From: Woeseiaceae bacterium
Lineage (GTDB): Bacteria; Pseudomonadota; Gammaproteobacteria; Steroidobacterales; Woeseiaceae
Assembly (NCBI GenBank): GCA_024640315.1
Contig: JAHEFF010000033.1
Span: 1 to 36,427 of the forward strand
DNA length: 36,427 nt
Reading direction: 5' to 3'
A program made the position numbers and the translations under genes. This document shows, one piece after another, positions 19,285-27,203 of this stretch. The notes beneath the pieces were generated by a model. That model did no database searches, had not been told where the DNA came from, and saw only the letters and a program-made list of their open reading frames with translations. The stretch's first letter is position 1; each line of letters starts with the position of its first letter.

Positions 19285-21219
19285 ATGAATATTTCAAACG
19301 CTCGCCTTCCTGGTGGCATCAAGCCCCGGATGATAAGGATATCGCTGGCGCTTGCCAGTCTTTCAATCGCACTGGGTGCCTGCGGTGGCGGAGCCGGCAC
19401 AACCGGGGTCGGCCCGGCACAACCGATCGCCCAATGCATTCCGTCAGACCCGTCAACGGCCGCCGAATGCGGTACCGTCATGATCGGCCTGACCGATGCC
19501 GACGGTGACTTTCTCAGCTACGCCGTCGACGTCTTGTCACTCGAACTCGAGAAACGCGACGGAGCAATTGTCGAAGTACTGCCGAATAGTACGAGGATAG
19601 ATTTCGCCCAGTACGTCGACCTGACTGAATTCATCAGTGTTGCAACCGTGCCGCCGGGCGACTATGTCGCCGGTACGATTCATATGGACTACACGAGCGC
19701 TGAAGTCTTCGTAGAAGCAGATGGAGCGGCGAAGCAAGCTACCGTAATCGGCATGGATGGCATCGCACTCGGCAGGACTGAACTGAAAATTCAGCTCGCC
19801 GACAGAAATCACCTCGCCGTTATCAAAGGTCGGGCTGCGCTGCTGACGCTGGACTTCGATCTCGATGCATCGCATGTCGTCGATATCTCCGCAACACCGG
19901 CAATCGCAACGGCCGAGCCCTTTATCGTTGCTGAACTGGACCCGGTCGACGCGAAAGACATCCGGGTTCGCGGCAGACTGATCGAAGCCAATGTCGATGA
20001 GATGTACTACACAGTCGCGTTGCGTCCGTTCTTCGGTACCGCAAACGATTTTGGCCGCATGCAGGTTCATGTTACGAATCGTACTGATTTCGAGGTAAAT
20101 GGAGAAACCTTCGTTGGCGCCGAGGGCCTGCGCGCACTCAACGCCGCCGAACAGGGAACCCTGACGGTGGCGAAAGGTACGTTGAACGTCGCCGAAAGGG
20201 CATTCACTGCTGATTTCGTTCTTGGCGGCACCAGTGTACCGGGTAACGGATCCGATGCAGTCAAAGGAAACGTGATATCGCGAAGCGGTAACGAACTCAT
20301 TGTGCGAGGTGGGACAGTCATCCTTGCAGATGCGGATCGGGCATTTTTCCGCGACGACGTCACAGTCACCGTTGGTCCGGACACTGTGGTCTACAAATCA
20401 TTCCTGACCGATCGCCCACTCGGCATGCCGATTCGGAAACTCGGCATCGAAGCGATCTCCATCGGCCAGGCTGTGACCATCCGCGGCACCGTCACGGCCA
20501 ACGATGAAGCCGGCATCCACATCGATGCAAGCGAGGGCACAGTTGCCATGCACCTGACACACCTGAGCGGTATCGTGAACACCGTGATGAACGGCCAGGC
20601 GGACATCGAATTGCATTCGATCGACCGCCGTCGCGTGGAGGTATTCGACTTCACCGGAACCGGCACGAGCCCGCAGACAGACGCCGACCCCGCCAACTAT
20701 GAAGTAGCTACCGGAAATTTGCTGATGGCAGCAGACGCCGCCGGCCAGCCGGTCGTTGTGTACGGTTTCCCTTACGAATTCGGCGCAGCACCGCCTGACT
20801 TCGAAGGACGCACCTTGATTGACTACTCCGATGTACGCAGCGCACTGGGTGTTGGCTGGGGTGCCGAGGGCACGACGACACCCTTCCTGATGATGGACGG
20901 CACAGGCCTGTTGCTCGACAACCGGAACCTGGACACCGATCAGCGGCACCACATCAAGCAGGGACCGGTCCTGATTGACCTGACCTCGCTCGATTCGAAC
21001 ACGCTGGTTGCGCCACGAGAGTCCGGCCGCAAGGTGTTCACGGTGAAGACGAGCGACAGCCTGCAGCTCTATGCGGATTTTGACGACTTCATTAATGCGC
21101 TAACGCTGGAACTCAACGGGGTTAATGCCGCGCGCTCCATGTATGCCAGGGGACATTACAACAGTGACACCAATGTATTCACCGCATACAAAATATTTGT
21201 TTATATTCTCGAGCCGTGA
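19285..21219 (+). CDS. DUF4382-type lipoprotein, function unknown
   Basis: Predicted 644-residue lipoprotein. The leader ends in LGAC (Cys33), followed by a Gly-rich tether. Residues about 64-215 resemble DUF4382: MIGLTDADGDFLSYAVDVLSLELEK, then IDFAQYVDLTEFISVATVPPGDY. The rest is a series of beta-rich repeats (KDIRVRGRLIEANVDE, DAVKGNVISRSGNELIVRGGTV, QAVTIRGTVTANDEAGIHID) like the DUF5666 type. No enzyme motif is visible. Start ATG 19285 with a strong AAGGAG eight bases upstream. It stands alone, divergent from the GAF-PAS-GGDEF-EAL gene and followed by a strong terminator. The role is unknown; surface or periplasmic location is inferred from the lipobox. Confidence 0.75.
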   Translation: MNISNARLPGGIKPRMIRISLALASLSIALGACGGGAGTTGVGPAQPIAQCIPSDPSTAAECGTVMIGLTDADGDFLSYAVDVLSLELEKRDGAIVEVLPNSTRIDFAQYVDLTEFISVATVPPGDYVAGTIHMDYTSAEVFVEADGAAKQATVIGMDGIALGRTELKIQLADRNHLAVIKGRAALLTLDFDLDASHVVDISATPAIATAEPFIVAELDPVDAKDIRVRGRLIEANVDEMYYTVALRPFFGTANDFGRMQVHVTNRTDFEVNGETFVGAEGLRALNAAEQGTLTVAKGTLNVAERAFTADFVLGGTSVPGNGSDAVKGNVISRSGNELIVRGGTVILADADRAFFRDDVTVTVGPDTVVYKSFLTDRPLGMPIRKLGIEAISIGQAVTIRGTVTANDEAGIHIDASEGTVAMHLTHLSGIVNTVMNGQADIELHSIDRRRVEVFDFTGTGTSPQTDADPANYEVATGNLLMAADAAGQPVVVYGFPYEFGAAPPDFEGRTLIDYSDVRSALGVGWGAEGTTTPFLMMDGTGLLLDNRNLDTDQRHHIKQGPVLIDLTSLDSNTLVAPRESGRKVFTVKTSDSLQLYADFDDFINALTLELNGVNAARSMYARGHYNSDTNVFTAYKIFVYILEP

Positions 21220-21288
21220 AGAAGGTGTCTTAGTCTCTTTCTGAAAATCCGGGCTGGATACCCCCCAACCGTCCCGGCAGACTGGCTC

Positions 21289-21324
21289 AACCCCCGCCCG
21301 GAAACGTGCGGGGGTTCTTTTTTT
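21289..21324 (+). terminator. Rho-independent terminator after the DUF4382-type gene
   Basis: Nine-base stem AACCCCCGC / GCGGGGGTT, ten-base loop, then CTTTTTTTT. It also lies just after the stop of the leftward lipoprotein gene at 21334, but that side lacks a T-run beyond the stem. Confidence 0.9.
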
Positions 21325-21333
21325 CACTGGCGG

Positions 21334-21609
21334 TTAGTAGATGCCGGGTAACGGAGACTGGGAACTTGGCAAGTTATTCGGCTCGCAGGAGCATGACTCG
21401 ATGTTTTGCTTGCCAATACTGGTGAAACGAATACGGCCTACGCGCGTTGTCTCACACTGGAGCACATAACCTGACTGGCATCGGTAACTTCGCGTCTTGG
21501 CCGTGGCTTGTTCGTATTCGGCGGAAGGTCCAACAATCTCTTCATTATTAGAGGCACAACCGGCCAGTAACAGTACCGCCGATACCGCAAACGCAAATCT
21601 TTTTCGCAT
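21334..21609 (-). CDS. Small lipoprotein, paralogue of its upstream neighbour
   Basis: 91 residues from the ATG at 21609 (GAGG upstream). Signal peptide with lipobox LAGC (Cys18). The mature part has four further cysteines in the pattern RCQSGYVLQCE ... SCSCE and ends SPLPGIY. I do not recognise a named family. It shares most of these positions with the lipoprotein encoded 20 bases upstream (GPS-EYE-AT-KT, GYVLQCE, GRIRF, IG-Q), so the two arose by tandem duplication. The four cysteines may form disulfides or bind a metal. The pair is probably one leftward transcript. Confidence 0.8.
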   Translation of the reverse strand: MRKRFAFAVSAVLLLAGCASNNEEIVGPSAEYEQATAKTRSYRCQSGYVLQCETTRVGRIRFTSIGKQNIESCSCEPNNLPSSQSPLPGIY

Positions 21610-21629
21610 GAGTCGCTTACCTCTTCCTG

Positions 21630-21917
21630 TCACTGAATCCCGGGAACCGGAGACTGGGTTGGCATGCCCATGTACTCCTCACATGCGCAGGAGTCGGGAT
21701 CCTGAGTGCCGATGCGCCCGAACCTGATTCGACCGGTTGCCCTGTGTTCGCACTGAAGAACATAGCCAGTGGGACACCTCGGCATTTTCGTCTTTGTTGT
21801 AGCTTCTTCGTAGGCTTCTGACGGCCCGTAGCTTTCTTTTTTGCTCGCACAGCCGCCAAGCAAGAAAACGAGCAATAGAACGACCGCTGCCCACCGGCCT
21901 GATAACCCTGCACTCAT
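21630..21917 (-). CDS. Small lipoprotein, first of a tandem paralogous pair
   Basis: 95 residues from the ATG at 21917, which has GGGGA at good spacing; an ATG five codons earlier (21932) is an alternative. Lipobox LGGC (Cys23). Mature part: GPSEAYEEATTKTK, RCPTGYVLQCE, GRIRFGRIGTQ, DSCACEEY and a SPVPGIQ end, with four cysteines at positions matching the downstream paralogue. Not a family I can name. The 280-base gap upstream, up to the amidohydrolase gene, is A/T-rich near 22020-22090 and contains a TATACT-like -10 on the minus strand (22036-22041) without a good -35. Confidence 0.8.
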   Translation of the reverse strand: MSAGLSGRWAAVVLLLVFLLGGCASKKESYGPSEAYEEATTKTKMPRCPTGYVLQCEHRATGRIRFGRIGTQDPDSCACEEYMGMPTQSPVPGIQ

Positions 21918-22197
21918 CGAATTCCCCTGCATCTCATTTGTCAGTCTACGCCCGCCAGACCGGCTTGTCTTTTGTATTGACCCTGCGGGTGGCCTGAAGT
22001 TGCAGCCCGTCACAGCAGGAAAAAAACCGGGAATGAGTATATTTTCTTTTTATTTCAGTAGCTTAAAAACACTATCTCGTTCAAAAGTACTGAACCGGAT
22101 ACCGCTGTTCCGGGGAATACCCGTCATGAACGCAACATTCCCGATACCGGGTTTGCTTCCCGAAGTTGCTGGGTTTCAGGCGAGAGCACCGCGGCTT

Positions 22198-23184
22198 TTA
22201 ACGCGGATTCAGTTTAAGCAGTCGGACCGCATTGTGATGACCCATCTTCAGTCGTTGCTCAGCTGAAATGACATCCGTATTGTCGAACCAGTCCGACGCA
22301 TCCTGCATCCTCTCGAACGGATAATCTGAACTGTAGTAGACCTTATCGTTATCGAACACATCGAGGGTGCAGCGGAACGCCGCGTCATCGTAGTTGCCGC
22401 TGATAGTAATGTGGAAGTTCTCCCGGAAGTAGTCGCCGAGCGGGCGCTTGCCTCGATAGCCCCTGGGAGAGAATCGCATTCTCGCATCAATTCGCCAAAG
22501 GCCAAACGGGATACCTTCACCCAGGTGACCGAGGCAAACTCTCAGCTCGGGAAAGTCATCAAACAAACCCGATCCGCACAAGCGCAATGCATGAATGGAC
22601 GTTTCGACGGCGAAACCCCACGGCGCACTCATCAGCCAGGGATGCCCCTCGTAGTTCTCTGCCCGGGACGGAATCTGCATCCGCGGGTGCAGGTAGAACG
22701 GCACATCGAGTTCAGAGACGGTTGCCCAGAAACGACGGTATTCGGGAAGATCGTAGTACTTCACGTTGTCCGGATCGCCGACCTGTTGAAAGCCGTTGAT
22801 CATGCAGCCTTTGAAACCCAGTTCATTGACGCAGCGGGTTAATTCGGCCGCGGCGGCATCGGGGTCGTGCATGGGCAATGCGGCAAAGGCAGCGTATCGA
22901 TCAGGGTGCCTGGCGACCGCCTCCGCTACGTGTTCGTTAGCCCTCTTCGCCACGCTCATTGCCCGGGCTGCATCCGGAATACCCTGCACACCGGGCGAGT
23001 TCAGGGACAGGACTGCCAACCCTATCCCGGCCTGGTCCATGTAATCGAGCCGCTTTTGCCCGAGATCGAGGATATCCTGCGAAAATACATCCCACTTTCC
23101 GGAATCGCCCGCGAAACTTCGCGTTTCCTCAAGCGTCTCGGGAATCGCATAGTGCTCCTCGAAGCCTATCTTGCCGGCGGTCAT
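22198..23184 (-). CDS. Amidohydrolase-family decarboxylase, gamma-resorcylate decarboxylase-like
   Basis: 328-residue metal-dependent decarboxylase of the ACMSD branch of the amidohydrolase superfamily. It aligns by eye with gamma-resorcylate (2,6-dihydroxybenzoate) decarboxylase along its length: IGFEEHYAIPETL (metal ligands Glu9 and His11), DVPFYLHPR (His166), CLGHLGEG (His220), YSSDYPFE (Asp287). The active-site set is complete, so a non-oxidative aromatic acid decarboxylase (or the reverse carboxylation) is likely, but the true substrate cannot be read. The ATG at 23184 is preferred over a TTG one codon earlier. No aromatic-degradation genes adjoin it; tRNA-Thr lies upstream and the lipoprotein pair downstream, so it seems to stand alone. 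Confidence 0.85.
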   Translation of the reverse strand: MTAGKIGFEEHYAIPETLEETRSFAGDSGKWDVFSQDILDLGQKRLDYMDQAGIGLAVLSLNSPGVQGIPDAARAMSVAKRANEHVAEAVARHPDRYAAFAALPMHDPDAAAAELTRCVNELGFKGCMINGFQQVGDPDNVKYYDLPEYRRFWATVSELDVPFYLHPRMQIPSRAENYEGHPWLMSAPWGFAVETSIHALRLCGSGLFDDFPELRVCLGHLGEGIPFGLWRIDARMRFSPRGYRGKRPLGDYFRENFHITISGNYDDAAFRCTLDVFDNDKVYYSSDYPFERMQDASDWFDNTDVISAEQRLKMGHHNAVRLLKLNPR

Positions 23185-23266
23185 CAATGGGCACCCGCTA
23201 CTCTGCCGGGATACAGGGTCAGCGGTGGAAACAACAAGCTTTGCCAGCCGACAATCGCGGGGAAAC

Positions 23267-23342
23267 TGGTGCCGGTACGCGGATTCGAACCACGGACCCC
23301 CTCATTACGAATGAGGTGCTCTACCAACTGAGCTATACCGGC
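23267..23342 (-). tRNA. tRNA-Thr (anticodon CGT)
   Basis: A 76-base cloverleaf on the minus strand: acceptor GCCGGTA / TACCGGC, D arm GCTCAGTTGGTAGAGC, anticodon stem CCTCA / TGAGG with loop TTCGTAA (anticodon CGT, reading ACG), T arm with TTCGAAT. Discriminator A and an encoded CCA end are present (CCA complement at 23267-23269). Confidence 0.97.
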
Positions 23343-23406
23343 CAACTGCATTTCATTCTGTCAGCATTCGGGCGGCGGGGAGTATAGCGTCGCGTAGCGT
23401 CTTCTG

Positions 23407-23814
23407 CTAGCGCGTCTTGTTGCGCACGCGTATCAGAACCTCGACGCCATCCTGCTCTGTGCCTGGCGGTAACTTCGGCAGATCCAGAATACTGATTTTG
23501 TCGGCAGGAATGTCCGTCAACTCGCCCGTATCAACATGATAGAAATGATGGTGGGCATGGGTTGTCGAGTCATAGAAGCGGCGCGTGGCGTCGACATTGA
23601 TTTCCTTCACCAGGCCGGTTTCACTGAATAATTTCAAGGTGTTATAGACGGTTGCCTTCGACACACTGCTGCCGGATCGTTGCAGTTTGTCGATGATCTG
23701 GTCAGCCGACAGGTGCTGCGGCCGGTTGAGCAGCGCTTCCGCCACTTCCAGTCGCTGCGAAGTCGGCAGGACATCGTGATCACGCAAGATTTTCTGAATG
23801 TCCGTTGGGGACAT
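23407..23814 (-). CDS. Fur-family regulator, Irr-like, without structural cysteines
   Basis: 135-residue Fur superfamily repressor: winged helix about 5-82 (SQRLEVAEALL, SVSKATVYNTLKLFSETGLV) and a short dimerisation domain. It has no cysteine at all, so the CxxC zinc sites of Fur, Zur and PerR are absent. A histidine cluster (HAHHHFYH, 86-93) followed by TGELTDIP, together with His34, resembles the Irr branch, which senses haem or iron. Start ATG 23814 with AAGGAAG upstream. A palindrome lies in its promoter (23857-23872), suggesting autoregulation. It is divergent from the pilus operon; the tRNA-Thr gene lies downstream. Irr identity is inferred from the motif and the missing cysteines. Confidence 0.85.
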   Translation of the reverse strand: MSPTDIQKILRDHDVLPTSQRLEVAEALLNRPQHLSADQIIDKLQRSGSSVSKATVYNTLKLFSETGLVKEINVDATRRFYDSTTHAHHHFYHVDTGELTDIPADKISILDLPKLPPGTEQDGVEVLIRVRNKTR

Positions 23815-23846
23815 GGCTGCGCTTCCTTGTAATAAATCCGTGTCGA

Positions 23847-23872
23847 AGTATAGACCAATTCTAAATCGAATT
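23847..23872 (-). promoter_or_regulatory. Promoter and putative autoregulatory palindrome of the Fur-family gene
   Basis: On the minus strand a TATACT -10 (23852-23847) lies 33 bases before the ATG. Directly upstream is the palindrome AATTC-N6-GAATT (23857-23872), whose minus strand contains TTTAGAA, half of the Irr-type iron control element. The palindrome would fall in the -35/-10 spacer, as expected of a repressor site. No good -35 is visible. Confidence 0.45.
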
Positions 23873-23892
23873 ATTCAATCTTCAAGTTTCGC

Positions 23893-23950
23893 CCTGTTTT
23901 TCAGGGTGCGACGATCCAAACAGGCCGCTAGCCTGTTGTTACTGAACAGG
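23893..23950 (+). promoter_or_regulatory. Four phased CCTGTT/AACAGG elements before the pilus operon
   Basis: CCTGTT at 23893, AACAGG at 23919, CCTGTT at 23932 and AACAGG at 23945: alternating orientation, start-to-start distances 26, 13 and 13. Neighbouring copies can form competing hairpins: AACAGGC-cgcta-GCCTGTT (23919-23937) or CCTGTT-N7-AACAGG (23932-23950). The second hairpin ends in the Shine-Dalgarno sequence GGGAGG (23949-23954) of the first pilin gene. Either a protein operator or an RNA switch would fit. I see no clear sigma-70 promoter nearby. Confidence 0.5.
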
Positions 23951-23960
23951 GAGGTTCGGT

Positions 23961-24500
23961 ATGCGAATTTGGCGCCGATTCGGCGGATACAGCCTGTACG
24001 AACTGCTCATGACCCTCGGGCTCGTGATCCTGATCATGACGCTCGGCGTGCCCTCTTTCGGTGCCATCGTTGCCAACCAGCGGCTGCGGGTAGAGGTCGA
24101 CGCGCTTTTTCACGCCATCCACCTGGCACGCAAGGAATCGGTCGTACGGCGCCGGGTGATGACCCTCTGTCCGACCCGGGACGGCGCGGTTTGCGAGCCC
24201 GGTTCGGACTGGTCGGATGGCTGGATGATGTTCGTCAACACAGACCGGGATCTGCCGGCCGTGCGGGACGATGATGAACCTGTCATTAAGTGGTCCGCCG
24301 TGCACCCGGAGAACCGGGTGATCGCCAATCGGCGCAGTTTTTCATTGCGTTCAACGCACCTGCGTGCCACCAACGGAACGTTCATTTTTTGTGACCGGGC
24401 CGGACGTGCGAGGCCGAGAGCCCTGGTGGTCAGCTACACCGGAAGGCCCCGTGTGGCCTATGAAAACACCCGCGGACAGCCTTATTCATGCCCGGATTAA
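23961..24500 (+). CDS. fimT: Type IV minor pseudopilin, GspH/FimT family (first copy)
   Basis: 179-residue minor pilin that, with PilV, PilW, PilX and PilE, is expected to prime type IV pilus assembly. The prepilin cleavage site is GG-YSLYELLM: Gly before the cut, Glu at +5, but Tyr instead of Phe at +1. The hydrophobic helix (to about residue 35) is followed by NQRLRVEVDALFHAIHLARKESV, then a variable C-terminal domain with three cysteines, one at the very end (YSCPD). GGGAGG lies six bases before the ATG. First gene of the rightward pilus operon, directly after the phased repeat elements. The 98 bases to the next gene are unusually long for this operon. Confidence 0.85.
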   Translation: MRIWRRFGGYSLYELLMTLGLVILIMTLGVPSFGAIVANQRLRVEVDALFHAIHLARKESVVRRRVMTLCPTRDGAVCEPGSDWSDGWMMFVNTDRDLPAVRDDDEPVIKWSAVHPENRVIANRRSFSLRSTHLRATNGTFIFCDRAGRARPRALVVSYTGRPRVAYENTRGQPYSCPD

Positions 24501-24598
24501 GTTAAGTAGTTTGGCGGGGAAATACCGCTCATCGGGGGCTGAACGCCGCTTGTCGGATACTTAAATAGTGGGGGTTTTGCGCCTGTATATTTCGCTGC

Positions 24599-25192
24599 AT
24601 GGATAAGAAACAACAAACCGGCTTTACGCTGTATGAGCTCATGGTCACGATCACCGTGATCGGCGTCATATTGAGCATTGGCATTCCGAGTTTTTCCGAG
24701 TTCACTCAGAACAGCAGGCTTGCCGGCACCTCGAACGACCTGCTGTCAAGTTTCCAGGTTGCGCGATCTGAAGCGGCCCGTTCGAAATCGAATATCACGA
24801 TTTGTGCGAGCGACAATTCCCTGGATGCCAACGCCAACTGCGGCGGCACCTTCAATGACGGATGGATCATCTTCATCGATATTGACGGTGACCTGAATCG
24901 TGCCGGTGCCAATGAAAACGTCCTGCGGGCACATCCGGCGCCGGCATCCGGCGTGACGATCACCACGAACGCGGGTGCCGACTATTTCGCGTTTGCGGGC
25001 ACCGGACTTGGCCGCGGCAATGTCGGCGGCAACCCGGCCCTGCAAACAGCCATGATCTGCGACGCTCGCGGTCTGGACCTTGCCCCGGGCGGCCGCGCAA
25101 CGGCCAGGCGCCTGGTCGCCACAGCCATTGGTCGCGCAACGATCATCAGCGACCTGGCGATGATTCAGGCCTCCGGCGACGTTTGCCCATAG
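24599..25192 (+). CDS. fimT: Type IV minor pilin, GspH/FimT-FimU family (second copy)
   Basis: 197 residues. Prepilin site TG-FTLYELMV, with Phe +1 and Glu +5, then a hydrophobic helix and the FimT/FimU pattern NSRLAGTSNDLLSSFQVARSEAARSKSNITIC. The middle has DGWIIFIDIDGDLNRA, shared with the first copy (DGWMMFVNTDRD), so the two genes are paralogues. It occupies the position of fimU in Pseudomonas aeruginosa, immediately before pilV (8 bases). No strong Shine-Dalgarno sequence is seen before the ATG at 24599. Confidence 0.88.
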   Translation: MDKKQQTGFTLYELMVTITVIGVILSIGIPSFSEFTQNSRLAGTSNDLLSSFQVARSEAARSKSNITICASDNSLDANANCGGTFNDGWIIFIDIDGDLNRAGANENVLRAHPAPASGVTITTNAGADYFAFAGTGLGRGNVGGNPALQTAMICDARGLDLAPGGRATARRLVATAIGRATIISDLAMIQASGDVCP

Positions 25193-25200
25193 AGACACAT

Positions 25201-25677
25201 ATGAAATACATCGCAGAAAAAAGAGATTTTTCGATTCCCCGCAAGCTGCGTGGCTTCACGCTGATCGAGGTCCTGATCGCGCTGGTCATTCTGTCCGTAG
25301 GAATGCTCGGAATCGCCGGCCTGTACGTACACAGCATGCAGGCGGGCCGCACATCCATACTCCGCCATAACGCGGTCACCCTGGCCGGCGACATCGCCGA
25401 CCGGATTCGGGCAAATCCACGGGCCGGTCCCGCTTACGCGCTCGCCGGAGCCAACAACAACTGTGTCGCAGCCGGTATCGATTGCACTCCGGGTGAAATG
25501 GCGGCAAATGACATTTTCCTTTGGGATCAGCAAGCGGCAGCGACCATGCCGAATGGCGCAGTCAATATCGTGTTCAACAACGGCGTTGTTCCGCCGACGT
25601 ATCAGATCACGGTCACCTGGACAGAGCCCGGGGAAGTGCTGAGCTACTCATTCACGATACCGGTTCTCGGAATTTAA
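25201..25677 (+). CDS. pilV: Type IV pilus minor pilin PilV
   Basis: 158 residues from the ATG at 25201; a TTG six codons earlier overlaps the previous stop and is less likely. Prepilin site RG-FTLIEVLIALVILSVGMLGIAGL is diagnostic of PilV, followed by RHNAVTLAGDIADRIRANP. A Cys pair (NNNCVAAGIDC) sits in the middle of the globular domain. Expected to act in the minor-pilin priming complex in the inner membrane. It is 8 bases after the second fimT and 5 bases before pilW, within one transcript. Confidence 0.92.
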   Translation: MKYIAEKRDFSIPRKLRGFTLIEVLIALVILSVGMLGIAGLYVHSMQAGRTSILRHNAVTLAGDIADRIRANPRAGPAYALAGANNNCVAAGIDCTPGEMAANDIFLWDQQAAATMPNGAVNIVFNNGVVPPTYQITVTWTEPGEVLSYSFTIPVLGI

Positions 25678-25682
25678 CGGCC

Positions 25683-26669
25683 ATGATGAATCGACGAAAT
25701 AACATTCTTGCCACCACGAGCCAGTCCGGCATGACCCTGGTTGAATTACTGGTTGCACTGGCCATCGGTTCTTTCCTGATGATTGGCGCGGTCCAGGTTT
25801 ACAACCAGAGCCGCCAGGCGTTTGTCATCAATGAATCCATTGCACGCGTCCAGGAAACGGCGCAATTCGCGATGGACACACTTGAAGCCGACCTTCGCAT
25901 GGCCAGCAACTGGGGCATGCACAGCCGCGGCCCGGCGATAGAAGGCCGTTCACTGGTTGGCGACGCCAATCCGCTCGCCTTACCTGCGCCGGTTGGCTGC
26001 GGCGCGAACTGGGCGCTGGACCTGAATCGGCCGGTTGAGGGCGACAACAATGCTTACGCCTTGCCCTGCGGCCCGCAAGGTGCAGCCCAGGCCAACTCGG
26101 ACACCATCACGGCGAGACGAGCAACCGTTGCACCGGTCGCACTCCAGGGTGGGCGACTACAGATCCAATCCACCCGGATTCAGGGCCAGTTGTTTGCCGA
26201 CGGCGTAATACCGGTCGGATTTACGGCGGCCGATTCCGAGACACACGATCTGCTGATCAACTCCTATTATGTAGCCGCGAGCTCGGACCTGATTCCGGGC
26301 GTCCCGACGCTTCGCCGCAAGACGCTCGTTTCCGGCGTTGGCGGGCCTGCGATTGCAGATCAGGAGGTGGCGCCGGGCGTCGAGAACATACAGCTCCAGC
26401 TTGGCGTAGATGTGGATGAGGACAATACGGTCGACCGCTACGTGAACCCGGGTGACGGAATCATGGACCCGCTCGATGCGACGTTTATCCCCGGCATACG
26501 GGTATTGACCGCACGCATCTGGCTGGTCGTACGTGGTGTCACTCCTGAGATAGGCATTCAGGACAATGTAAATTATCAGCCCGGTGACATGAATCTCGGG
26601 ACTTTCAACGACCAGTTTCGCCGCATGCAGGTATCGAAAACCATCCTGCTGCGCAACTCGCGGTCGTAA
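25683..26669 (+). CDS. pilW: Type IV pilus minor pilin PilW
   Basis: About 328 residues from the first ATG of an ATGATG pair (25683/25686). Prepilin site SG-MTLVELLVALAIGSFLMIGAVQV: Met +1 and Glu +5, followed by the PilW family pattern VQETAQFAMDTLEADLRMASNWG. The large C-terminal domain carries the PilW-type ending (GIRVLTARIWLVVRG, then RRMQVSKTILLRNS). Longer open reading upstream overlaps pilV and is not coding. It is part of the rightward pilin operon. Confidence 0.93.
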   Translation: MMNRRNNILATTSQSGMTLVELLVALAIGSFLMIGAVQVYNQSRQAFVINESIARVQETAQFAMDTLEADLRMASNWGMHSRGPAIEGRSLVGDANPLALPAPVGCGANWALDLNRPVEGDNNAYALPCGPQGAAQANSDTITARRATVAPVALQGGRLQIQSTRIQGQLFADGVIPVGFTAADSETHDLLINSYYVAASSDLIPGVPTLRRKTLVSGVGGPAIADQEVAPGVENIQLQLGVDVDEDNTVDRYVNPGDGIMDPLDATFIPGIRVLTARIWLVVRGVTPEIGIQDNVNYQPGDMNLGTFNDQFRRMQVSKTILLRNSRS

Positions 26670-26693
26670 TAAGACACATTGCAGAGAATTGAT

Positions 26694-27167
26694 ATGAAGA
26701 AGATCAACTTGCAGGGAAAACAAAACGGTGCGGCGCTCGTGGTCGGGCTGGTCTTGCTGGTTGTGGTAACCGTTCTGGCCGTATCGGGCATGAACACTGC
26801 CACGACTGAGCTCGCGATGGCCAGGAACAACCAGAACTACGAGAACGCATTCCAGGCCGCTGAGACAGGACTTGAGCAGGCGCTGGCCCAGGGGCGGTTC
26901 AATACCCTGGCCGCTGTCAACCTGGTGCAGAACGTCAACGCAAACGACACAGTGAGTTCGACCATCGAGTTTGAAGATTCGACACTGGTGCCGGACCGTG
27001 CATTCAGCCTTGGCGTTGGCAGCGGCATTGCGGCCTATCATTTTCTTGCGACGGCAACCGCAGATTCGAAACGCGAGGGCGTCGCTGGCGCAGCAACCGA
27101 TCGTGACGCATCGGCCATACATTCACAGGCTTTTTACGTCGTTGGCCCGGAACTGCCAACACTCTAA
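26694..27167 (+). CDS. pilX: Type IV pilus assembly protein PilX
   Basis: 157 residues from the ATG at 26694; a TTG five codons earlier is possible. The N-terminus is the PilX_N type: QNG-AALVVGLVLLVVVTVLAVSGM, then TTELAMARNNQNYENAFQAAETGLEQAL. As in other PilX proteins there is no Glu at +5. The Ala/Thr-rich C-terminal part is short. It follows pilW by 24 bases and is expected to cooperate with PilW, PilV, PilE and PilY1 at the pilus tip. Confidence 0.9.
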   Translation: MKKINLQGKQNGAALVVGLVLLVVVTVLAVSGMNTATTELAMARNNQNYENAFQAAETGLEQALAQGRFNTLAAVNLVQNVNANDTVSSTIEFEDSTLVPDRAFSLGVGSGIAAYHFLATATADSKREGVAGAATDRDASAIHSQAFYVVGPELPTL

Positions 27168-27203
27168 TTGATGAGCCAGGACCCAGGGAAAGAGGTACAC
27201 CTC

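Noticed and set aside
24501..24598. Sigma-54 promoter between the two fimT genes
   Set aside because: TGGC- and TTGC-like bits exist, but GG and GC are not ten bases apart in any of them.
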